Of a DNA stretch of 8,333 nucleotides, positions 1 to 4,837 are shown piece by piece (positions within the stretch are counted from its first letter, which is position 1; the number at the start of each line of letters is the position of its first letter). The position numbers and the translations under genes were made by a program. The notes beneath the pieces are model-generated. The model ran no database searches. It saw only the letters and a program-made list of their open reading frames with translations, and was not told the origin of the DNA. Origin of the DNA: Thermoplasmata archaeon (GTDB lineage Archaea > Thermoplasmatota > SW-10-69-26). The stretch covers positions 1 through 8,333 of the forward strand of contig PWVY01000272.1 in assembly GCA_003561665.1 (NCBI GenBank), in the 5' to 3' direction.

Positions 1-307
1 AGAGGGTGGTTTTGAGGGGGATGGGGCGGCGGAGGAGGCTGATCCATTCTTTGTCGTGAGCGTCGAGGATCTCTTTCTTCCCGAGGGTCGTTTCTTCGCG
101 GGGGTAAAAGCGCCAGTAGCCGTCTTGGCGTCGGCTGGAGACGTACCCTTCGTTTTCGAGCACTTGGAGGTGGTGTTTGGCGTGGTTGGTGCCGATGCCG
201 GCGTGCCGGGCGATGCCGCTTAGGTGCAGGCCGGGGTAGGCGAGCGTGGTTTCGTAGACGTGTTCGCGGACGTCATGGTCGAGCGGGTTCGTGATGGTGG
301 ATGGCAT
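1..307 (-). CDS. Winged-helix transcriptional regulator, C-terminus outside window
   Basis: The gene reads leftwards from an ATG at 307-305 and runs off the window edge with no stop, so only the first 102 residues are visible. Residues about 12-70 form a typical winged helix-turn-helix. It begins with YPGLHLSGIARHAG (24-37), the Pro-Gly-x-His lead-in common in archaeal MarR/ArsR-like regulators. A recognition helix follows at about 39-54 (THAKHHLQVLENEG-like, with His42, His45 and His46), then a wing ending WRFYP (65-69). The protein probably binds DNA as a dimer in the cytoplasm; no ligand-binding residues can be identified. A second winged helix, common in this family, could follow beyond the edge. 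A TTG at 331-329, preceded by GGAGG at 7 bases, is an alternative start, but the ATG gives the usual short N-terminus. It is divergent from the FHA regulator. The family is clear; the target is unknown. Confidence 0.8.
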   Translation of the reverse strand, partial: MPSTITNPLDHDVREHVYETTLAYPGLHLSGIARHAGIGTNHAKHHLQVLENEGYVSSRRQDGYWRFYPREETTLGKKEILDAHDKEWISLLRRPIPLKTTL

Positions 308-581
308 GAGCGTGAGGGTAAAGGGGAGCAAGGGGCCGCCTCCTGGCGCGGGCATCCGTGGTGCTCGACGCGGCATATGAACACGGCCAACGGGATGCTT
401 GGCTCCTCACGTGTTCACTAGAGCGTCCAGGTTGATGCCTCGAAGGGGGAGCAGCCGAGCCAACACGGAGGGGGATCGTGCCTTACATTTTCCGCCATCG
501 AAACCGGTCTGTTGCATCTGTGAGGCGCCTGAAGGTCTTCGGGTCAGGGTTGATGGTGGCACAGAATCCATCGCTGTGTCC
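308..581. promoter_or_regulatory. Divergent intergenic region between two regulators
   Basis: This 274-base gap lies between the start codons of the divergent winged-helix and winged-helix/FHA genes and contains no convincing gene. The upstream in-frame extension of the FHA gene is open, but its codons lack the C/G third-position bias seen downstream. An 8-base inverted repeat lies at 378-417. A relatively AT-rich patch at 481-490 (TTACATTTT) is the best candidate for a plus-strand TATA-like element, but it would imply a leader of about 70 bases. No minus-strand promoter can be called with confidence. Confidence 0.45.
378..417. repeat. 8-bp inverted repeat, possible regulator operator
   Basis: TGAACACG at 378-385 is the exact reverse complement of CGTGTTCA at 410-417. 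The arms are separated by 24 bases, giving a centre-to-centre distance of 32 bases (about three helical turns). It sits between two divergent regulator genes, where an autoregulatory operator would be expected. The half-site resembles the arm of the compact dyad at 1371-1388 (TGTTCA core). The repeat is seen; its function is inferred. Confidence 0.35.
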
Positions 582-1352
582 ATGCTTCGTGAACCAGTCA
601 CTCGTCGAGAGGAGCGCCGCGCGCACCAGGAGAAGGACGGGGAATCGTGCTCTCCTTGGGAGGAGGTCACGCAGGATCTTGTGGGCTCGTTGGAAGCGAT
701 CGCGTACCCGAACCGGTTCAAGCTTTTGACGATGCTTCAGGACCCTCAAGCCATCGGGGACATCGAGCTGACCGCCACCGTGGACCACGGGAACCCGGAT
801 CGCGTCATCACCCGAGAAGGGGTCCGTCATCACATGAAAAAGCTCCGCGATGCCGGGTTCGTGAAAGCCCGCACCGCCCGCGGGCGCGGCCAAACCGAGC
901 ACGAGTACGTCGTCGACCATACGCGATTGTACGAGCTCTCTGAAGCCCTTCGAGACCTCCCCCTGAAGAACCGATCGGGCTCATGGGATGCTTGCGAGAA
1001 CCTCACCTGGGACCCGCCCGCGCCTGGGCGCGCGAACCTGACCGTCGTCCACGGTTCCCGCATCGGGGAAAGCTTCCCCCTGCAGGGCCTCCGACGAGAG
1101 GAAGACCGAGGATGGATCATCGGGCGAAGCCAAGATGCCGACATCTGTCTCGATTGGGACGCATGCGTGGACGACCAAGCTGCCGAGATTCACCGGAGCG
1201 ACGACGGGTTCGAGGTCATCGACTTGCGCGCAGCCATGCGCCGCGTCGTCGTGAACGGCGAACCCCTCGACCGCGGCGAACATGCATCCCTTGAACCGGG
1301 TGACGTGATCAGCGTGGGTCGAAGCGTGCTCGTGTTCCAGGACCCCGCCTGA
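582..1352 (+). CDS. Winged-helix (ArsR-like) + C-terminal FHA domain protein
   Basis: This 256-residue cytoplasmic protein has two domains. Residues about 33-125 form an ArsR-like winged helix: AIAYPNRFKLLTML (39-52), a recognition helix TREGVRHHMKKLRDAGFV (77-94) and a basic wing around RGRGQ (100-104). Residues about 152-253 form a forkhead-associated beta-sandwich with WIIGRS (178-183), DADICLDWD (185-193), a VNGEPL turn (224-229) and a terminal LEPGDVISVG strand pair (237-246). FHA domains normally bind phosphothreonine, so the fusion suggests a DNA-binding protein coupled to kinase signalling or protein partners. However, the usual Ser-x-x-His segment is V-D-D-Q-A-A (196-201) here, so canonical phosphothreonine recognition is doubtful. 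The ATG at 582 is chosen because codon bias weakens upstream, although the frame stays open back to about 399. No Shine-Dalgarno is seen. The gene is divergent from the winged-helix gene at the left edge. Confidence 0.8.
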   Translation: MLREPVTRREERRAHQEKDGESCSPWEEVTQDLVGSLEAIAYPNRFKLLTMLQDPQAIGDIELTATVDHGNPDRVITREGVRHHMKKLRDAGFVKARTARGRGQTEHEYVVDHTRLYELSEALRDLPLKNRSGSWDACENLTWDPPAPGRANLTVVHGSRIGESFPLQGLRREEDRGWIIGRSQDADICLDWDACVDDQAAEIHRSDDGFEVIDLRAAMRRVVVNGEPLDRGEHASLEPGDVISVGRSVLVFQDPA

Positions 1353-1370
1353 ACCCCGGCGGGCGTCCGT

Positions 1371-1388
1371 TCTTGTTCACGAACAAGA
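1371..1388. promoter_or_regulatory. Perfect 8+2+8 palindrome, operator-like dyad
   Basis: TCTTGTTC (1371-1378), a two-base AC spacer and GAACAAGA (1381-1388) form a perfect dyad, starting 18 bases after the FHA gene stop. A two-base loop is too tight for a simple RNA hairpin, so a binding site for a dimeric winged-helix regulator is more likely than a terminator. The TGTTCA core also occurs in the inverted repeat at 378-417, which suggests the same regulator could act at both sites. Binding is inferred. Confidence 0.45.
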
Positions 1389-1416
1389 CGCGAACTCTTG
1401 TGGCATGCGATGAAGG

Positions 1417-1461
1417 ATCGTTCCCACATCGGATCCCGATCGGGTCCGAAAGTGGGACGAT
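1417..1461. repeat. 45-base near-perfect inverted repeat, long stem-loop
   Basis: The segment folds on itself nearly end to end. ATCGT (1417-1421) pairs with ACGAT (1457-1461), CCCAC (1423-1427) with GTGGG (1452-1456), TCGGA (1429-1433) with TCCGA (1445-1449), and CCC (1435-1437) with GGG (1442-1444) around a GATC tetraloop. Only single-base bulges and one small A/AA internal loop interrupt it, giving 18 base pairs. It lies in the non-coding gap between the FHA and HhH genes. It could be a 3' end structure of the FHA transcript, a structured leader, a small RNA or a DNA-level site. No long T-run follows, so intrinsic termination is not obvious. Confidence 0.6.
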
Positions 1462-1490
1462 GCTCGCGCTCCACGATGAAACCAGCCAAC

Positions 1491-1500
1491 AAAATCAAAT
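1491..1500 (+). promoter_or_regulatory. TATA-like element before the HhH gene
   Basis: AAAATCAAAT is the only AT-rich patch in this GC-rich gap and lies 24-33 bases before the ATG at 1524, the expected position for a leaderless archaeal transcript. A very G-rich stretch (1501-1519) separates it from the start codon. It supports 1524 as the start rather than the upstream in-frame ATGs at 1410 and 1476. Confidence 0.35.
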
Positions 1501-1523
1501 GGGGGCGGTGGGTTGGGGGTTCG

Positions 1524-1892
1524 ATGGAACTTGACGACGTCAAGGGCATCGGACCGTCCGCTGCCAAGAAACTCCGCAACGCCGGCATCGAAAGCATCGA
1601 CGATCTCATCGCCGTGGACCTTCGATCTACGCACATCGAAGGCCTCTCCAGCGAGAACGTGGCCCAACTTCGCGAGAACGCAGAGCGCCTGATCCAAGCC
1701 CAGAAAGGCGGGGACTTGACCCTCGTCGAAGGCCTTGGCCCCTCCGCTGCCAAGAAGCTCAACAAGCACGGTGTCAAAAGCATCGAAGATCTCGTAGCGT
1801 TGGACCTTCGCCGTGACGATGTCGAAGGATTATCCACCGAGAACCTGCAGAAACTCAAACGGAACGCATCCTATTTGATCCCCGACAACTAA
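1524..1892 (+). CDS. Tandem helix-hairpin-helix small protein
   Basis: This 122-residue protein is essentially two copies of a 52-residue helix-hairpin-helix unit. Unit 1 (residues 6-57) carries VKGIGPSAAKKLRNAGI and unit 2 (68-119) carries VEGLGPSAAKKLNKHGV. Both continue with S-I-D/E-D-L, a V-D-L-R or L-D-L-R segment, I/V-EGLS-x-EN and a final helix ending near Leu-Ile. The G-I/L-G-P hairpins followed by A-A-K-K-L are the classic non-specific DNA backbone-binding motif found in Rad51/RadA N-termini and DNA repair proteins. No catalytic domain is attached, so it may be a small chromatin or repair accessory protein, or a protein-interaction module. The ATG at 1524 begins right at the first repeat. 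The in-frame extension upstream overlaps the long inverted repeat and has poor codon bias, so it is rejected. The gene is probably transcribed alone. The fold is confident; the role is not. Confidence 0.8.
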   Translation: MELDDVKGIGPSAAKKLRNAGIESIDDLIAVDLRSTHIEGLSSENVAQLRENAERLIQAQKGGDLTLVEGLGPSAAKKLNKHGVKSIEDLVALDLRRDDVEGLSTENLQKLKRNASYLIPDN

Positions 1893-1948
1893 GACCACGA
1901 CCAACGGCCCACCCGGGCACTGTTGGAACCCCCCCGCGTGGGCACAGT

Positions 1949-1957
1949 AGGGTTTAG
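1949..1957 (+). promoter_or_regulatory. Promoter motif before the cupredoxin gene
   Basis: AGGGTTTAG ends 23 bases before the ATG at 1981, matching the TATA position of a leaderless archaeal gene. The identical nonamer occurs at 2567-2575 before the beta-helix gene. No Shine-Dalgarno precedes the ATG. The shared motif suggests the two genes are expressed together. Confidence 0.4.
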
Positions 1958-1980
1958 GCCTGCCCCTGCCTTCTCCGCGC

Positions 1981-2535
1981 ATGCTTCGCTGGCTTGCTGG
2001 CGCACTCACCGTCGTCACCATCCTCCTCCTAGCGCCGGGAACCCTCGCCCACGCCCCCGCCCTGGACACCACCCCCCAAGCCCAAACAGCCACGTTCGAC
2101 GAGATCGCCTGCATCCCCACGTGCCACGTCGATACGGAGCGAACCTACACCACCCCGCCCGTGGTGATCGTCCAAAACGGGACCACGGTCACGTGGGAAA
2201 GCACCGACGGGGATGACCACACCGTCACCAGCAACCCGCCCGAGGACACGGTCGACATGATCCGGGACGGCCGAACCATCTTCCAACCTGGCCCATGCCT
2301 TGATCTGGCCGTGAACCCGGCGCGCGGCCCCGCGGAAGCCGTGTTCAAGATCGAAGATGGCGTTCTCCAAGCGCAAAACCCAAGCGAGGAGTTCGACGAG
2401 GAGAAGATGGACGAACCGCCATGGAGGGTTTGCGATGAAGCCTCGCCCACGATCGACGGAGGCTGGCTTCTGGCCTACCACTGCGCCATCCATCCCCAAC
2501 TTCAACACGGATTCCTCCACGTGCTCCCACCCTAA
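1981..2535 (+). CDS. Exported cupredoxin (plastocyanin/azurin-like) with extra cysteines
   Basis: This 184-residue protein has an N-terminal Sec-type signal peptide (hydrophobic 5-20, likely cleavage after LAHA at 22-25). The mature part has the cupredoxin signature: a strand with VIVQNGTTVTWES (62-74), the first copper-ligand candidate His80 in DDHTVTS, and the C-terminal loop AYHCAIHPQLQHGFLHV (165-181) giving Cys168 and His171. The usual axial Met three residues after the His is Leu174, with Gln173 and Gln175 beside it, so the site departs from plastocyanin and amicyanin. Four additional cysteines (44, 48, 106, 151) could form disulfides, and a long acidic insertion (about 85-155) separates the two halves of the site. 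The likely role is an extracytoplasmic single-electron carrier or copper carrier serving the oxidase encoded downstream. There is no lipobox or C-terminal membrane anchor, so it appears soluble. Confidence 0.85.
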   Translation: MLRWLAGALTVVTILLLAPGTLAHAPALDTTPQAQTATFDEIACIPTCHVDTERTYTTPPVVIVQNGTTVTWESTDGDDHTVTSNPPEDTVDMIRDGRTIFQPGPCLDLAVNPARGPAEAVFKIEDGVLQAQNPSEEFDEEKMDEPPWRVCDEASPTIDGGWLLAYHCAIHPQLQHGFLHVLPP

Positions 2536-2550
2536 CGATCGAACACACGC

Positions 2551-2560
2551 CGCCTAGGCG
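2551..2560. promoter_or_regulatory. 10-bp palindrome upstream of the beta-helix gene promoter
   Basis: CGCCTAGGCG is a perfect palindrome ending 6 bases before the AGGGTTTAG box. A comparable palindrome stands just upstream of the box for the small-gene cassette at 5717. It may be a regulator or BRE-adjacent site, but short GC-rich palindromes also arise by chance here. Confidence 0.25.
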
Positions 2561-2566
2561 AAGGGA

Positions 2567-2605
2567 AGGGTTTAGTACACGCCCAAAGGTTCCAAGGGCG
2601 GGAGG
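2567..2605 (+). promoter_or_regulatory. Promoter box and strong Shine-Dalgarno of the beta-helix/oxidase operon
   Basis: AGGGTTTAG (2567-2575) repeats the cupredoxin promoter motif. It lies farther from the start codon, and the extra distance accommodates GGGAGG (2600-2605), a strong Shine-Dalgarno with 5 bases to the ATG at 2611. A transcript starting about 25 bases after the box would have a short leader carrying the Shine-Dalgarno. This is the only clearly Shine-Dalgarno-led gene in the window. Confidence 0.5.
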
Positions 2606-2610
2606 ATTCC

Positions 2611-3909
2611 ATGAACACGAGAACCTTCGCCCTGCTCGGGAGCCTTGTCCTTTTGACGATCACGTTCGCGCCCGCCACAAGCGCGGACGACCCACCCATG
2701 ACTCACACCGTTTGTCACGAGGACCATGAAGACGGTCCCTGCGATTTCGACGAGATCCAAAAAGCCGTTGATCAAGCAGGCATCGGTGACACGATCAAGA
2801 TCCTCGAAGGCACCTACGAGCAAACCGTCGAAGTCCCCTACGGGCTCCACGGGATCACCATCCAAGGAGACGGCCCCACGAAGACCATCCTCGACGGCAA
2901 AGGCGACATGGACGAGCACGCCATCTACATCCCCGGCGCCAACGATGTCACCGTCAAGGACCTCACCACGCAGAACTACGGCACCGGGTACGGCGTCTAC
3001 TACAGCGGCGTCGCGGGGTTCCACGTCGACAACGTGCACGCCATCGACAACGGCATGTACGGCATCTACGCGGATCAAAGCACCGACGGTCTCTTCGAGA
3101 ACAGCCTCGCCGAAGGCCACGGTGATGCCGGGTTCTACATCGGGAACATCGACGCCTGCCACTGCACCATCAAGAACGTCATCAGCCAAGGCAACCTGCT
3201 TGGGTACAGCGGCACCAGCGCCTCCTACGTCGACATCCTGGACAGCCACTTCGAGGACAACGCGGCCGGCGTGGTGCCCAACGTGCTCGACCCACCGCCC
3301 CTGGGCGAGCCCTCCACGAACATGCTCGTCAAGGGCAACACGTTCATCGACAACAACAACCACGAGATGAGCGAAGACTTCCAAGTCGCCGGGTTCTACG
3401 TGCCCGCCGGGTTCGGCGTCATCAACGCAGGCGGGAACGCGAACGTCTACCAAGACAACACGTTCATCGATCACGAGCGCGCCGCCATCGCCAGCGTGTG
3501 GCTGTTCAACCACCCCAGCTTCAACCAGTTCATCGGGAACACGTTCGAAAGCACCACGGAGGACACGGCCGTCGCGCAACCCGGGCCCGGAGACCTCCTC
3601 CACGAGGAACCCGTCGACATCCTCTGGGATGCAAGCGGCGTGAACAACTGCTTCGAAGACAACACGCACGTCGGTTTCGAAACCGACCTCATCCACGCCC
3701 CAGGCCACGCCTTCGACGCGGGGACCGCGTGGAACACCGCAGGCACGCTGCCCGATTGCAACACGCCCAACGCAGGACCCCAAGACCCCACCGGTTTCGC
3801 ACGCCAGCTCTCCCTCATGATGACCGGGTGCGAGATCAGCGAGCACCTCGAAGACGACGAAGCGCTCCTCAACGAGGACGATTGCGACTACAGCACCCTC
3901 ATGCCCTAA
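2611..3909 (+). CDS. Secreted right-handed parallel beta-helix protein, NosD-like
   Basis: This 432-residue protein starts with a Sec signal peptide (about 1-25, ending ATSA). The opening motif FDEIQKAVDQAGIGDTIKI (46-64) followed by EGTYEQTVEV is the standard entry to pectin-lyase-like/NosD beta-helices. After it, short coils recur (HAIYIPGANDVTVKDL, FHVDNVHAIDNGMYGIY, FENSLAEGHGDAGFYIG, LVKGNTFIDNNN, VYQDNTFIDHERAAI, QFIGNTF) across about 80-350, each with Asn or Asp at turns. Eight cysteines in the mature part (35, 44, 183, 185, 347, 383, 407, 425) suggest disulfides, and the tail (about 410-430) is highly acidic. NosD proteins assist copper-site assembly of nitrous oxide reductase, but no other nos gene is present, so the gene symbol is withheld. 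It sits 4 bases before the split copper oxidase gene, so a role in copper delivery or as a scaffold for that enzyme is plausible. A carbohydrate-related beta-helix is the alternative. Confidence 0.8.
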   Translation: MNTRTFALLGSLVLLTITFAPATSADDPPMTHTVCHEDHEDGPCDFDEIQKAVDQAGIGDTIKILEGTYEQTVEVPYGLHGITIQGDGPTKTILDGKGDMDEHAIYIPGANDVTVKDLTTQNYGTGYGVYYSGVAGFHVDNVHAIDNGMYGIYADQSTDGLFENSLAEGHGDAGFYIGNIDACHCTIKNVISQGNLLGYSGTSASYVDILDSHFEDNAAGVVPNVLDPPPLGEPSTNMLVKGNTFIDNNNHEMSEDFQVAGFYVPAGFGVINAGGNANVYQDNTFIDHERAAIASVWLFNHPSFNQFIGNTFESTTEDTAVAQPGPGDLLHEEPVDILWDASGVNNCFEDNTHVGFETDLIHAPGHAFDAGTAWNTAGTLPDCNTPNAGPQDPTGFARQLSLMMTGCEISEHLEDDEALLNEDDCDYSTLMP

Positions 3910-3913
3910 GGAC

Positions 3914-4837
3914 ATGAACACCCGAGGCACCCTAGGGTCCACCGTCATCCTCCTGGGCCTTCTCTTCACCGTGGTCCTCCTGGCTCACTCAGGCACAGCC
4001 CCCTTCCAAGCCGACGATGCCGCGCTCGGGAACGAGCCCGACGTCGCGTTGACGGTCAACGTCACCGCCATCCCCTGCCCCGAAGGGTACGACAACCAGG
4101 AACCCGATGACGTGTGCCTTGCCTACGACGGGAAGATCCCCGGGCCCACATGGGTGTTCGAGAAGGGACAAAGCGTCGAACTCACCGTCAACCACAACGT
4201 GACCCCATCCGTCCAAGAGGTCACCATGGATGAGGACCTCCAAGACCACCTCGCGGATGCACGCTACTCGCTTCACCGGCACGGCATCAGCGTTGCGGCC
4301 TGCCACGACGGCGTTGCCCAACCCCTCGACACGAACGTGTGCGAGTCCGCCGTGGGGCCCGAAGGCGAACGCTTCGGGGAAGAAGAGACCATCACGTACG
4401 CGTTCACCACGCCCTTCCCCGGCTACTGGCACTACCACGACCACGCCAAAGGCCTCGATGCGGGGACCCAAGGCCACGTCATCGGATCCGAAGCCCAAAA
4501 ACGCGGCCTTTTCGGCTCCTTCCTCGTGCTTGAACGAGGAGAAACCACGGATCACGCCTTCAACATGCACGTGCTCGACACCGGCATCAACGGGGGCGTC
4601 GGCTTCCACGAAGAAGCCCAAAAAGGCGATCGATTCGACATCATCCTCACCGGGCTTGGAGAGTATGCATGGGAGATCACGCTCACGCACGACGTGCACG
4701 GCCTCGTGGACGAGGAAGAGATCGGACCCGGCGTCTCGCGCGGGTTCACCGTGCACGATGCCCAATCCGGAACGTACACGCTCACCGCCACATCCGCCCT
4801 GGGAGGCATGCACGAAGGCCAGGTGGTCGTCTCATGA
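3914..4837 (+). CDS. Multicopper oxidase N-terminal part (split oxidase, subunit 1)
   Basis: This 307-residue exported protein has a signal peptide (about 1-29). Residues about 45-210 form the first cupredoxin domain of a multicopper oxidase: DGKIPGPTWVFEKGQSVEL (72-90), then SLHRHGISV with His121 and His123, then GYWHYHDHAKG with His173, His175 and His177, ending GLFGSFLVLERG (198-209). These are the first two of the four His-x-His pairs that hold the trinuclear copper centre. No type 1 copper Cys loop follows. Residues 211-307 look like a further beta-sandwich without obvious copper ligands, after which the protein stops. The missing ligands are in the next gene, which overlaps by the 4 bases ATGA and is presumably translationally coupled. 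The product should therefore be one subunit of a heteromeric oxidase acting outside the membrane. It starts 4 bases after the beta-helix gene with only a weak AAGGA. The substrate (metal ion, phenol, nitrogen compound) cannot be told. Confidence 0.85.
   Translation: MNTRGTLGSTVILLGLLFTVVLLAHSGTAPFQADDAALGNEPDVALTVNVTAIPCPEGYDNQEPDDVCLAYDGKIPGPTWVFEKGQSVELTVNHNVTPSVQEVTMDEDLQDHLADARYSLHRHGISVAACHDGVAQPLDTNVCESAVGPEGERFGEEETITYAFTTPFPGYWHYHDHAKGLDAGTQGHVIGSEAQKRGLFGSFLVLERGETTDHAFNMHVLDTGINGGVGFHEEAQKGDRFDIILTGLGEYAWEITLTHDVHGLVDEEEIGPGVSRGFTVHDAQSGTYTLTATSALGGMHEGQVVVS

Noticed and set aside
399..581. N-terminal extension of the FHA protein, including a Cys-Cys-x-Cys segment
   Set aside because: The frame is open but third-position bias drops, the start would be TTG, and the segment resembles no domain. 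The ATG at 582 is preferred, although an intermediate start cannot be excluded.
1398..1523. Upstream starts for the HhH protein (TTG 1398, ATG 1410, ATG 1476)
   Set aside because: The extension would translate the long inverted repeat and the AT-rich box and has poor codon bias. The ATG at 1524 sits at the right distance from the box and directly before the first repeat.
1907..1943. GCCCAC...GTGGGC hairpin after the HhH gene as a terminator
   Set aside because: It is only a 6-bp stem with a 25-base loop and no T-run, and it is easily expected by chance in GC-rich sequence.
2572..3969. Long open frame on minus opposite the beta-helix gene (465 codons)
   Set aside because: It is antisense to a clear signal-peptide beta-helix protein. 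Its translation is Val/Asp/Gly-rich low-complexity sequence, as expected from the complement of C-ending codons.
3989..4813. Open minus frame opposite oxidase subunit 1
   Set aside because: It is antisense to a gene with intact copper motifs; no recognisable domain, and stop-free only because of codon bias.
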